Assembly: GCA_037962975.1 (NCBI GenBank)
Contig: CM075673.1
Span: 149,068,667 to 149,132,666, forward strand
Direction of reading: 5' to 3'
DNA from: Clitoria ternatea
Taxonomy: Eukaryota; Streptophyta; Magnoliopsida; Fabales; Fabaceae
DNA length: 64,000 nt
The position numbers and the translations under genes were made by a program. Shown here in pieces: positions 12,071 through 23,246 of this stretch; the stretch's first letter is position 1; every line of letters starts with the position of its first letter. Below the pieces are notes generated by a model. It was not told the origin of the DNA, ran no database searches, and worked only from the letters and a program-made list of their open reading frames with translations.

Positions 12071-12079
12071 TATAAATAG
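12071..12079 (+). promoter_or_regulatory. TATA-box-like element of the solo LTR
   Basis: TATAAATAG followed by 'ggtttcaatcata', in the position of a U3/R promoter about 490 bp into the LTR. Predicted from motif only. Confidence 0.4.
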
Positions 12080-13161
12080 GGTTTCAATCATAAGGATACA
12101 ACACACAACACACAAGACTTGATCGGTATTCACTTATTATAGAGTTTTAGCAATTCTAAGTTCTAAGTTTTCTATTTCTTTTAGAGTTTCATCTCTTTAA
12201 GAATTGGTTAAGTTCTTAGTATGGGATATTGAGAGACTGTAATTGCTCCAAAAGTGTATCTCATATCTTCAATAGTGGAAATTCTCCAAATGGTTTGCTT
12301 GGGGACTAGACGTACACCCCAAGTGGAAGTGGTGGAACTAGTATATTGGTTTGCAAGCTCTTCTACCTTAAACTTTTTATAATTGCTGCTATAGTTTGAG
12401 TTTAAATTACTATATTTATAATTGATTATTTCTTTATTCTAGCTGAGTATTACATTTCGTTTTAATTATTAGTTTGGCTTGCAAATTTACGTACATACAC
12501 TAGTGGAAAAAATGGATATAATCACGGTTAAAAATAGCCGTTAATCACGGTTAATGAACCGTGGTTGTTGCAGCCGTGGTAGTAGATGAGGGCCTTTAAC
12601 CACGGTTAACAACCGTGGTTATAAATTACATCTAACCACGGTTACGAACAACCGTGAATATAACAGACTATGTATATTCACGGTTGTCAAGCATAACTGT
12701 GAATATAACAGACAATGTATATTCATGGTTATAGTAGAAACCGTGGATAAAGAACATCTATAATCACAGTTGTGTAGCATAACCGTGAATATATGTAGTT
12801 AAAAAAAATTCACTTACAGACTATGTATAATCACGGTTATGGTAGTAACCATGGATAAATAGGGTCTATAATCACGGTTGTTACCATAACCGTGAATAAA
12901 TAGTGAGGTTTTTTTTTAATATGGTTTCTGTTTTATTGTTTCCCAAACCTGTAATCAGACAACCAGCACAATATACAGTATATCCCAGCATATCCAGGAA
13001 CAATATATAAAAAGAATGGTATGTATATAACATTATTTTGATATGAATTCATAACAACCTAAAAAATGAAACTATATACAATTCAGATGAATGTAACCTA
13101 ATAAAATGTAAACCCTAAATCCTACACTAGATATATATATAAGAGAATAAAGATCCTATAT

Positions 13162-14125
13162 CTAGCTAAGTCCTTTCCTCACTTCAATGAAGTATGCGGC
13201 CCATTGCTTTCTAACATTATATACAAGTGTCTTGGAGAAGTATGACCGATCCTTGAAGTACTGCAAACAATGCACAAAACAATTAGAACAGAAGCTATAT
13301 TTATTACATGAAATTGATGAAATTGTTAGAAAAGTAGTCCAAATAATGAGACTTACATCTGTCCATCCATTTACTAAATGTTCTTGGACGATGGTCAGCA
13401 TGGTATGCATGACGTAATAGCCACACTCGAAGGTACCCTCCTGCTTGTAAGACTACAATAGACATAAAATATAGAATAAGTGAATTCGCAACTTAAAAAA
13501 TATATATTGAAGATTTGAATGAATATGATTGACTTACTTTTGGGTGCACCCATGCAACTTTTCTTCCGCTGGACTTAATTCCAATCGTTGATTGTATCCA
13601 ACCACCGCCCTACGTCAAATAAAACACAAGATAAGTTAGAATCGTATAGGTCCAAAAATGATGTTTTTGAATTTGTACTTATTTTTTAGGGATTAACTTA
13701 CCCGTCTACTATACTTTTCAGGTCTTGTGGAACTATCCCGTGCAAAGTATCAAAGTACAGAGCGAGATAAGCCCGGGGACAGATCACCACAAGCGTCCAG
13801 TGAGCGCTGCAGTTACCAGTGATAAGTGAGACTTCAAAATGCAAAAATTAATGACAATATAATTATGGAATAGAATATTACCCTTTATGATAGGGGCCCA
13901 TGTATACAAGCTTCCTAGACTCAAACATCCAATTCTGGATGTATGCCTGGGTGTCCTGCGTAGTGTTTCCTTGCTTCTGTATGAGAGAGGGCTCTAAGAA
14001 ACCATAAGTTCCTTCGAAACCCAAGTCCACACAGAGTTTTGTCAGAAACCTAAACAAGTTAAGACATGGTTAGCGACAAATAACTTGTATAATGAAAAAA
14101 TTGGACAAAAAATGATATACTTATA
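13162..14125 (-). pseudogene. Ulp1/C48-like cysteine protease domain of CACTA B1 (multi-exon)
   Basis: Minus-strand exons encode a C48 (Ulp1/SENP) fold. One exon, starting after a tgcag acceptor at about 13806, reads AHWTLVVICPRAYLALYFD: catalytic His at 13800-13802 and Asp at 13749-13751. A later exon has QEGTFECGYYVMHTM with the catalytic Cys at 13423-13425 and the oxyanion Gln upstream. The last exon ends in KQWAAYFIEVRKGLS and a stop at 13162. Consensus splice sites are visible, for example PYHKG followed by gtaata. The family removes SUMO or ubiquitin-like modifiers; versions are carried by several plant DNA transposons. All catalytic residues are kept. Whether the gene is expressed cannot be seen; I mark it pseudogene because its upstream portion is damaged. 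Confidence 0.8.
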
Positions 14126-15412
14126 GCTCCCACAGCTGAATGATGGAGATGTTCAGCATTCAGCATCAACGTCCCCGAAATAATCTCACACATGTCACTG
14201 TGTGTGATGTAGAGTGGTACTGTACTTGGACGGCCGAACACTAGTGGCTGCCATGGGACCTGAACAGTCTTCTCTCCTTGCTCATAAATGATGCGCCATA
14301 GCATCCGGATGGGATCGCCGGCCGGGTCTGGCCTCTTCAATGCCTGTTCCTGTTGAACAATTGACAACCATCACAGTTTGTACCATAATTGACATTATAA
14401 CAAAATTAGTTAGTGTTTAAGGTTTTTACCTATCCAGGGTAAACCGACAGAAGTCTATTGGGCCACATCAGAAAGTGGCCCACCGCCTGACTGACGGTCT
14501 TTACCTCTAGAGTTGCCACTGGCACAGCAGCATCCTCCTCGAGGACGAGCACAACAGAGACCCTGGACATACCATCAGGTAATGTCTGATGGTGAACCAC
14601 ATGGCCTAAGTTGTAGACTATGCCAGTGGCAACTGGCTCCTCCGACCCATCAATGAACAGGTCACATTGATGGGTATTTGGTGGCTCGACCCCATCATCG
14701 TCAGGGTCAGCCGCAGCGCACGACCCCTTAGTGCTAACCCTCCGTACCTACATATTTACACATCAAGCAGAAGTTATTCAACAATGAAATGAAGTGATTA
14801 CAAATAATAAAACCGAAGAAATTGAATAAGGAATCTAACCTGTGGGTCGCTAGGTGGTGCAGTAGTCTCCTGGTGGTGGCTGAGTGAGGCCTTCATCTCC
14901 TCCCTGAATCGGGCCATCTCCTGGTGGAACCTAGATATCTCCTCCTGATACTCAGCCTTCACAACAGCCACCTTCTGCTCCACCAACTTCTCAAAAGAGG
15001 GGGCAGGGTTAGGAGCACCGTAATAGCTGCGGAGGCCTGCGAAATGTGAATGATTAGCCCATAATTGTTTAACAAATAACAAAATGAAAGGATACAGTTA
15101 TTTACAACTTACCTACACCTCGACCAACAGCACGCACTCTTCCAGGGTGCTCTGGCCTGCCGATGGCGGTAGTCAGAATATCCTGCCTACCATGGGCTAC
15201 GAAAGACCCTTGGGTTGATTGCTCAACCAAGGAATCCTGAAACCAAACAAGTTAGTTTTCATTTCCTTCACGTAAACCAAAAAACAGACACTAATACAAG
15301 GGGAATACTTACCATCTATGAGGCGACCTCCTGAGCTTGTGAGGAAGTGTATTCCCCACTCTTCTTGATCCTGGCCTGCTTCCATTTGTTGTGGCGTGTA
15401 GGTGGGGAAGGG
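14125..15412 (-). pseudogene. N-terminal part of the second CACTA B1 gene (Transposase_24-like, fused upstream of the Ulp1 domain)
   Basis: Reading right to left: NKWKQARIKKSGEY at about 15370-15320, then HGRQDILTTAIGRPEHPGRV near 15200-15130, GLRSYYGAPNPAPSFEKLVE with a coiled coil (YQEEISRFHQEMARFREEMK) at 15040-14890, and a region with EEPVATGIVYNLGHVVHH near 14650-14580. The exon at 14367-14130 has VPLYITHSDMCEIISG just before the protease exons. This layout, a basic N-terminus, coiled coil, then an Ulp1 domain, is that of the second gene of soybean-like CACTA elements. Exons are separated by introns with TA-rich sequence. Intactness of the whole reading frame was not checked. Confidence 0.65.
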
Positions 15413-15445
15413 GGATCCACAATACCAGTGTCAGGCTGACTAGTC

Positions 15446-16432
15446 TCACACTGTGCTCAGGTTCCCAAACGGGTTCATGTCGTCTGTGGCTAGTGCAAGC
15501 CTAACATTTCTTGGTTCATGGGCAAATTCTGGAAAAATCGTATCCATTTTCTTCCATTGCGGTCCATCGGCCGGATGCCTAAGTAGTCCATCAACAACCC
15601 TTTCATCAGCATGCCATCTCATAAGTTTTGCATTATCTGTATTGGCAAACAGATGCTTTAGTCTTGGAACTATAGGCAGATACCACAACACCTTTGCAGG
15701 AGACCCTTTAGTGCATACCTCATCAGAATCCGCCTCTTTCTTCTTATACCGTGACACCCCACACCTAGGACATCGATGCAACATTTCTAACTCACCCCGG
15801 AATAATACACAATCATTTGGGCATGCATGTATTTTCTCATACTCTAAACCCATAGGACACAACACCTTTTTGGTCTCATAGTTACGATTCGGCAAGGTGT
15901 TTCCAGCTGGGAGCATTTCTTTCAACAACTTTAGTAAGTCAGTGAAACTTTTATCCGTCCACCCATTTATGGCCTTCAAATTAAACAATCACAAAACTGC
16001 TGATAACCTCGTGAAATTGACGCAGTTTGGATACAACGGTTGCTCAGAGTCCTCACACAGAGTCGTATATACATGAGCTTTCTTAAAACCTTCTACCCCC
16101 ACATCACGGATCATATCCTCGAGTCGGTCATCCATGTCGACATCGGTGTCATGCATCGAGCTTCAATTTTCAGTTTGAGAGTTGTTACTTGGCACCACCA
16201 CATCTTCACCATGCCATATCCAATGCGTATAACTACACAGAAAACTGTCACACATTAGATGTTCTCGCACCTCTTCCAAGTCTACTCGACGCAGGTTCAA
16301 GCATTTAACACAAGGGCAAAAATACTTTCCATTCACCTCCATTGTATTCCTCATTACGAATTCTATAAATGATTCAACTCCCCCCTCGTACTCTAGACTT
16401 AGGCGTGATACAGTTATCCAACTCCGATCCAT
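15446..16432 (-). pseudogene. tnp2-type CACTA transposase, N-terminal part only (B1)
   Basis: The exon at 16432-16163 encodes a transposase-associated domain: MDRSWITVSRLSLEYEGGV, a C-P-C-V-K-C zinc-binding motif, then HLMCDSFLCSYTHWIWHGED. A TGA in the linker at about 15989 precedes the open frame 15988-15446, which matches the tnp2 region with KVLCPMGLEYEKIHACPNDC, C-P-R-C-G-V-S-R-Y, PAKVLWYLPIVPRLKHLF and RWHADERVVDG. It stops right after LALATDDMNPFGNLST, where full tnp2 proteins run into the DDE catalytic core. That core and everything after it is missing. In autonomous elements this protein cuts the TIRs. Confidence 0.88.
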
Positions 16433-16439
16433 ACCAATT

Positions 16440-18280
16440 GTTTACAAGGTGCTATGATCAATCTCACTTTTTCTACAAAGGTGGTGGTCCTATACCAATT
16501 CAGGATGACAATTGTTTTTATACGTCATTCATATATACAGGTTAGGAGTTATTTTAAAATTTGATAAAATTTCGGCAGCATTTCGTATTGGTCTCTAAGT
16601 ACACAAAATGAGAGTGGTCAAATCAAATTCAACCACAACCAAATATGCACCCAGAGAACAACACAAAATGCAAGTTACTGAAAGTTTATCAAATTTTAAA
16701 ATAACTCCTAACTTGTACATACTAATAATGATGTATAAAAAATAATTGTTCATCCCAAACTGTCCAAATAGACAATTCAAGATTCAACACAAACGATGAA
16801 ATTAATTAATATAATGACCATTTGTGTCGAATCTCAAACGGGAAACTACGGTTCACTAAGCAACTTTCATACTAGTTAACTAGTATGAGCCTACGAGTTT
16901 GCAACAATGAAAACCACAGACATACAACAGCAACAAAAATAACATTATATGAGCAACAGACAGTAACAAAAATAACATTATATACTGTACAGTGAAATAT
17001 TAATTTTTGATTAAAAATATACTTAAAAATATGTAATAATTTACTTAACTTTTCTCCAAAATTAGTACGATGTTTTTAATTTGTGTTATTTTGAAGTACA
17101 ACTATGGTGTAGGATTATGGGTTATGAATTATGGATTATAGATTATGCATTATGGATTATGTTGTTGGTTTATGTTGTTAGCATTAACAATAATTTAATG
17201 ATAATGACCAAAAACAATATTTAATAGAAGTTAAGTATAAATGGAATTGTTTAACTTATTACTAGATTAGAACCTGCATGTCAGAATCTTGGAATTTTAA
17301 TAACCTTAAAATCTCAAAAGTCATTTACCTTAGAACCTCACCATGTCAAAATTATTGCACACTATCCTGATTTTTTAAAGCATTTTTTATCATGTACGAG
17401 GACTACAGGTTCATTTCTGTAAGTCAATCCTGATGCACAATAAACCATTACCCATCCACCAGATTGAATTCCATCTCTTAGATCTATAAGTGGTCATTTT
17501 TGTGGCGTGATAATTATAACATCATATGACTTGTCTTCAGCTAGTTCTGCATCTGCCAACACTTTATTATCCGTTGAAGGTAATGAACAACAGCATGTAG
17601 AATACAATGATATTTACCGGTTATATTTTCACTTATCAAGAATAGTCTAATACTCTAATTTGTTCTATTCACATTGTGTGCAGATGTTTTTCTTCTTAAA
17701 AATTATATTGATTTTCCTTTTTAATTAATTGTAGCAGTGGAATCATACAAAATAATCATACAGAATTTATACATAAGAAGTGTGAGGATTGTGTTAAGAA
17801 TCTTATGATATCCCATGTTGGCTAGGAATATAAGCCAAGTAAGACTTATGGTAGTCTCTTTCTTGAACTAACGTTTGGGAGTGAGTTATACATACAATGA
17901 CAGCACGCAGTATACGACAATATTGGGGGTTCAGGGAACAGAGAGACCTACCTGAATGAAGACCTGAATGAAGAAACAATGAAGATGGTTGTATGCCGAC
18001 GGTGAATAGAGAAGGGCACGACGCACCACCAACTTATGTGCTCTGCACAGCCAAACAAAAAAAGACAACGTCATGATAAAGGCACAATGTAGCATATAAG
18101 GAAAAAGATAGAGGCAGATAACACTTACCTGAACGGGACGATGACAAGAAGAGGAAAAATGGGGAATAAAAGCAACAAGAAAACAAAAGCAAGCACAGAG
18201 AGGTCGAGGACAAGCAGTGGAAGACTAGCGCGAAAGAAGGAGAAGGAGAAAAAAGCCTAGAGGCGCGACTTTGAAGTTTT
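16440..18280. other. Interior of B1 without recognised coding sequence
   Basis: AT-rich non-coding DNA between tnp2 and the left subterminal array of the transcription unit. The 18130-18290 part is purine-rich and closely matches the corresponding region in B2 (35560-35740), so it is probably the promoter/5' leader side of the minus-strand genes. Confidence 0.5.
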
Positions 18281-18884
18281 AGAAAAGATGTATATTCACG
18301 GTTCCCCTTGAAACCGTGAATATATTACACATATATTCACGGTTAACAAACAACCGTGGATAAATGTTAATTCTATCACCACGGTTAAGACCAAAACCAT
18401 GGATATATATTGAATCTATAATCACAGTTATACAAATAACCATGGACATACAGTACCCAATGATTAAACCCTAAAACCTGAACTATATATCCACGGTTGG
18501 AAACACAACCGTGATTATAGACATCAATATATATCCACGGTTAACATCATAACCCTGATCATACCCATGAATATATACTCACGGTTGTGTAGACAACCGT
18601 GGATATATATTTCAGGTACTATATATCCACGGTTAAATCCTCAACCGTGAATATATATTGATGGGTACGAACACGGTTATGATGTTAACTGTGAATATAT
18701 AGTTTTCCCTGATTATATCGTTCACCTTATAATTTCAAAAATGCCACTGCGCATGTTTTTATCACTGATCCACTTCAACCCGTGAATATATCCCATTGTT
18801 ATATCCAATTTTTGCACTAGTGATAAGAATTATTTGTAAGGTCATTTCAAACGCTTTTTGAACACTTAATTCACCCACCTTTGA

Positions 18885-19090
18885 GAATTGAGGCCACTTG
18901 GTAATAGGATTACCTTCAAGACTATACCGGACCCCGACGAGTAGTGAAAGTAGGTTCTTATATTTAGGAGTGGCTAAGTCATTACATTGATAATGTTTTT
19001 GGCCCTGATGAGGAGTAAAGATAGATCCATGCTAAGTAAGTTGTTCCAAACTCTAACAAGTGGAACACATGCTGTAAAAAGCGTAAAGAA
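18885..19090 (+). repeat. Tandem repeat array in Tat-1, second part
   Basis: Resumes after the solo LTR with 'gaggccacttgg', 'ggattacctt', 'ccggaccccgacgagtag' and 'tggccctgatgagga', degenerate units of the same array as 11140-11578. Confidence 0.75.
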
Positions 19091-19179
19091 AGACAATGAC
19101 TTAAACGATTATTACAATCTAATATGCAGTTAAAGATTAAATATTATATTCAAATTAGTCTGTGATGTAGTCAGGTCTC

Positions 19180-21400
19180 CCCTTAGTTGCTAATTATCCT
19201 TGTGAAGAGGAGCCGTTTCTTGATTCTCTTTTTTGGCGGCCTTCATTTTGGTTAAAAGTTGTTTTTCCTCTCGAGCCCAAACTTTCTTGACCTTAACATG
19301 TTCACAAATCAACCTCACTATCCTACCCTAGAGAGCTTCACAACCCGCCTTTGCCTTTGTTGCCTCATCCTTCACATGAGTGTTTTCTTCTTTCAGCCGG
19401 TCCAGCTCCTGCTTCTCTAACATCAAGTTCACTACTTTTCATTTCAGCTAGATGATTTCAAGTTCTCTATCCCCCTGTAATTTCCTCTCAGCCTCATACC
19501 TTTTTTCTAGCATGGTCATGCTCTTTTAACATTGTCTGTTCCTCGAGGCGAGCATGTTGGGCTTGGTTGAAGTATACTCTGGCCTTTTCAACGCTATCAG
19601 ACATTTAGGATAGGGAATCAATGACTCCACTGACCTCAGCTAGTTGCCACAGAGTAGTTGCACAGGCTTATGTTTATTTTAGAGACTTTAAGGGTACTGT
19701 GGAGGTTGCATGTTGGAGGCTCACGCTTCGTTGGATCCTGGCCTCGAAAGAGAATAAACGAGATAAGACAAGACCCCAAGGTAAGTAAAGACGCTTTGGT
19801 TGGAGTTGGTTCAACCGGTTTCTCCACCTCCACCTCAGAAGCAACAGGGTTAGGCTTCTCTCGAGATGAGATAGACTAAACTGAAGCCTCATCCCTTCCG
19901 GTATCACTTTCTTCTGGAACCTTTCGTTTCTTAGTAGGAGTTGAAGCTTTTTACTTCTCCTGGGTATGCTTCTTCCTCCCCTTTTTCTCTAGGATGGCTG
20001 GCACTTGAGGTTGACCTTCCAATAATAGGATCTCCCCGACCTCTTGTTCTTGGAAGGTAATAGTTTGGACTGCAGTCTTAGGAATATTCCACTTAGGCTG
20101 GATGTTATTTTAAATACCTACAACCACCATATCTACTTTTAGTTGTTTCAACCTCTCCATTACCTCATAGGCTTCGATTTATTCTGTCATGAAATGAAAA
20201 ATAGGTTAGTTACCAAAAGTGGAAAATTAACACAAGTAAAGAATGAAGACAAATGCATTTCAAAATTATTACTTAAATAAGCTTCTCGATAAGCTCTAAA
20301 CCCCAAGAGATGCTTGCAAGAGAATTTTTAAGTTAGAGAGTATTGATGCATGGCACTAATAACTTATATTAAGGTCAGTGACAATTCACTCTCATCGGCA
20401 TAGTATGCCACCCCATTCAACAAGAAGTGCTCATGTGTCCACGACACTAGAAATTTGGTGATCTTGTCTCCGCTGTCCCAAAAACAAACTTATTTGGGTT
20501 CACATGAATTTTTACGAAAGGCTTTTTGTAATTGTTGTTATCCATCTTGGTAGATTCGGTGAAAGCTTCAAAGTTAATAATCTTTGAGTTACACCTCACT
20601 GTTATAAAGGTTACACCGCCATCCTTATTACTCCGACAAGGGACTCTAAGTAGTAAAAGCACATCGCCATTGTAGGCGTGAAGTTGAAGTTCTCTCCTAA
20701 CACCTCTAGGCTGTGCACTAAGCCTCGTCCATTTGGGTGTAGTTGTGTGGTGGCACAATCCAAAAATTGTAATACACCCATCTCTAACGTCATCAAAGGA
20801 AATCAGACATCGAGGTTAGAAAAGAGAATGTCATACATGTAAATGTTTCTGTCATCCTCTGATATATGACAAATGCGATCACTTCGATGGGGTTCAAGTA
20901 CGGTGTATCATTTTTTATATTTTTCTTTAGAATGTATGGTGAATTTGGGGTCCATTCCTCTTCCATTCTTGTGTGAATGGCAAAAGGTAGTATCCAACAC
21001 CTCTTTCTATACCCAGATGTATGGCTTCTCAACTTTCAGCCTCATCTAATCTATCCGATGGGCAATGACTTAGAGCACCCTGGGACAGTCTTGATAGATT
21101 TTGTCTGTCCTTCCACAGTTGACATTTTGGTAACAATGTGCTTCAATCTGTTGATGTTGTTGTAAAAGGCCACATCGTCAAAAAGCTATAAATCAGAGCT
21201 ATTTTCACCCTCTGAACCCCCCATGACCTAGAATCCATGGAGGACTCTGGAAAGATTTTCCATCTTTGTCACCTCGTCCCTGCGGGCACCCCGCTTTCTG
21301 GATGATGCGATCTATCCCCACGAGGGCAAACGGTGATGCGCCCACTACGACCCACTTTCTCTCTACTCCAAGCCCTCATTTTCTTTTTAAAAGTAGATAA
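19180..21400 (-). pseudogene. Antisense ORF of Tat-1 (putative gypsy-type transposon domain plus coiled coil)
   Basis: Read on the minus strand, opposite to gag-pol. Near 20790-20610 the open frame has LQFLDCATTQLHPNGRGLVH, then VLGENFNFTPTMAMCFYYLE, which resembles the 'VAPSQLHPNSWAF...LG..P....FF' signature of the domain Pfam calls putative gypsy type transposon. Further along (19560-19200) a charged coiled-coil-like segment follows (DRLKEENTHVKDEATKAKA, KQLLTKMKAAKKRIKK). Antisense ORFs of this type between pol and the 3' LTR are known from Tat/Grande-type elements; their role is unknown. Stops and frameshifts break this copy. Confidence 0.65.
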
Positions 21401-21906
21401 AAGTAATGAAAGAATGAAAATGTTAAAAGAAGGGTGAGAAAGGCTACCTGATTTCGGTAGAGAGAGTTTTGGGAATGCTCTAAGTCACGAACAAGGGGAG
21501 TCCTCAATGGAAGTTCAACGTTTTCTCTCGTACATTGCGCAGAGTTTTAGTATGTGAAAATGGCTAAGTAACTCTTTAGAGATTTCCAGAACCACCTTTT
21601 ATAGGCGTAGTTGGGGGCAACTATAACGACGCCTCATTTCAAAATTAGTGGGTCACACCATTTCAAATTTAATAGGCTAATTTTCAAAGTGTAACTACCA
21701 CACAATGATTGGCATGACCCACACAATGTGGTGTTTCAATTACTAATTAAATGCATGTCAGTTACAAAGAGAATTCAAAGTACTAAAATGGCGCGACTGG
21801 AAATTTTTCTAAGTTAAGAATTTCTTCTTTTAACCACGCCTATAATAAGTGAATGGAGTAAACGATGTAGCTCATTTGAGCAACCAGTATAGTCCCTCAA
21901 ACAAGC

Positions 21907-21917
21907 TAAGGGGCAAA
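21907..21917 (+). other. Polypurine tract of Tat-1
   Basis: 'taaggggcaaa' sits directly upstream of the 3' LTR start TGATCTGATC, the expected site for plus-strand priming. Confidence 0.6.
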
Positions 21918-22530
21918 TGATCTGATCTCAATACTGACCTATGGGTAAAAAAGTAATTTAACCTAAGTCATTATACATGACCCACATCTCATATAAGATT
22001 ATGACCTAACACCGGCTTACAACATCACACATGAGACCTATGGTCCAATACCAGTATGAGTCATTCTCTTGATATTGGTGGATTTGACTTATACAACTAA
22101 ATGTTGTAAAGCAACCTACAAAGTGACTGATAGGGAGGTGCAGCTGTTAGGATGCGTCATTGTCGTGTGTCAACATTTTTACAAAGGTTAGAACCATACT
22201 GACACTATGTATGGAATCATCTCTAAGGAAAAACGACCCTTCTACTACTCTCAGGCTTAAATACCCATAATGAAAAGGTAGAACATTCTTAGTTATAAAC
22301 ATTCTACTGACTTGAGTGTCGAAGTGTCCTTGCAGGTAACACCCCCTCTTCCCCATAACGCGTAGGGTTGGTGAGATTTCTTAAAGACTTAGAGTGTGAC
22401 TTATATCTCCCCACTGGAATAGAAGGTATGATACCGGATCCCCACTGGACCAGTATAAGACTAACACAAATAACGTAATCTGAGGGCTGGTTACCACATC
22501 GGACCATATACCACAGCCTAGACCAGTTCA
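21918..22530 (+). repeat. 3' LTR of Tat-1 (uninterrupted)
   Basis: About 613 bp, TGATCTG...CCAGTTCA. It aligns with the split 5' LTR and shows the uninterrupted version of the A1 insertion site at about 22194 (agaaccatactgac). Confidence 0.85.
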
Positions 22531-22779
22531 CATATTAACACATAACCAACCAAGATCAAATTTTCTTTTTGATAAAATTTTAAATTCAACAATACATTTT
22601 GAAAAATATTAATTCAATAAAAAATTATTTAATGGTGAAACAATTATTAAGCTAGCCCATACCAGTAGCTAAACAACATATATGGTATCAACATAAGCAT
22701 TATAGTATCACGCCTGTAACACCCTTCATAAAAAGTATCGATAACAAATCAGTATCGGATAGAGGTCGAAGAGAAACTA
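22531..22779. other. AT-rich spacer between Tat-1 and Tat-2
   Basis: No recognised feature. It may include the unresolved start of the Tat-2 5' LTR. Confidence 0.5.
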
Positions 22780-23190
22780 GGGGCATACCAGTTAAAACTT
22801 ATAAATGTGTTAGGAATGCCTGTGCTTGTGTCAGTTTTCCCTCGCACTTTATGGGAAAGCACTAACACAGGTTATGTAAGACAAGATCCTTATCCAACTT
22901 TTATAAATATCATCATTTACTACACTTTAAGGTGCATCCAACAATCCTAACGGTTGAGCTCTAATTTTGAATATTGTTCTAACTTGAGGGTCAAAGTGTC
23001 TTCATAGGTGACACTTTATTTTGCCCCACAAAGTGAGATATTGATGTGTTGGATAAAGATACAACAAGACCTTGAGATTCACACTAAACTTAATGAGATA
23101 ATACCAAATCCTTATTAGACCGATGTAAGAGATATAACACATATACCTGGTTTCCACACCAGAAGTCTATCCCTTATATTGAACAGGTCA
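22780..23190 (+). repeat. 5' LTR of Tat-2 (start approximate)
   Basis: Ends 'gaacaggtca' at 23190, followed by a primer-site-like 'acactcattgggaca'. Aligns with 29790-30182. The left limit is uncertain by about 100 bp. Confidence 0.65.
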
Positions 23191-23246
23191 TTAACACACT
23201 CATTGGGACACATTAAAGTTATTCCCACTTTCATAATCATTCTCAT

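Larger units (their letters stand above)
12498..18822 (-). mobile_element. CACTA DNA transposon B1 (6.3 kb, transposase-truncated)
   Basis: Starts CACTAGTGGAAAAAATGG and ends with the inverted TTTTTGCACTAGTG. Flanked by the 3-bp duplication ATA (12495-12497, 18823-18825). Both subterminal zones (12510-12900, 18290-18710) hold dense inverted copies of ATAATCACGGTTA/AACCGTGATTAT variants. Genes lie on the minus strand: tnp2 N-terminus, then a second gene ending in an Ulp1-like protease. The tnp2 core is deleted, so the copy is non-autonomous. Confidence 0.95.
11579..18884 (+). mobile_element. Probable solo LTR inserted in the Tat-1 repeat array and split by CACTA B1
   Basis: Begins TGTGTTTGCATGATG at 11579 and ends near 18884, with GAATT on both sides (11574-11578 and 18885-18889) as a 5-bp target duplication. 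Without B1 it is about 980 bp. It contains a TATA-box-like TATAAATAG near 12071 and a transcribed-region-like tail. The surrounding Tat-1 repeat unit resumes directly after it. No internal retroelement domains are present, so it is read as a solo LTR; I could not name the family (Copia-like by appearance). The right end is TGA, not the canonical CA, which lowers confidence. Confidence 0.6.
1490..22530 (+). mobile_element. Tat-1: degenerate Tat-lineage Ty3-type LTR retrotransposon with nested insertions
   Basis: Two related LTRs (about 1490-5827 with an insertion, and 21918-22530) bracket an interior whose order is gag, protease, RT, RNase H, a second archaeal-type RNase H, integrase, a tandem-repeat zone and an antisense ORF. 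The second RNase H and an antisense ORF between integrase and the 3' LTR are hallmarks of the plant Tat lineage (established knowledge). Removing the nested A1 CACTA (3.7 kb) and the solo-LTR-plus-B1 insertion (7.3 kb) leaves an element of about 10 kb. Every coding domain has stops or frameshifts, so it cannot encode its own proteins. The exact 5' boundary (about 1490-1493) and target duplication could not be fixed by eye. Confidence 0.85.

Noticed and set aside
20977..21165. 62-codon plus-strand frame
   Set aside because: Shadow of the minus-strand antisense ORF of Tat-1.
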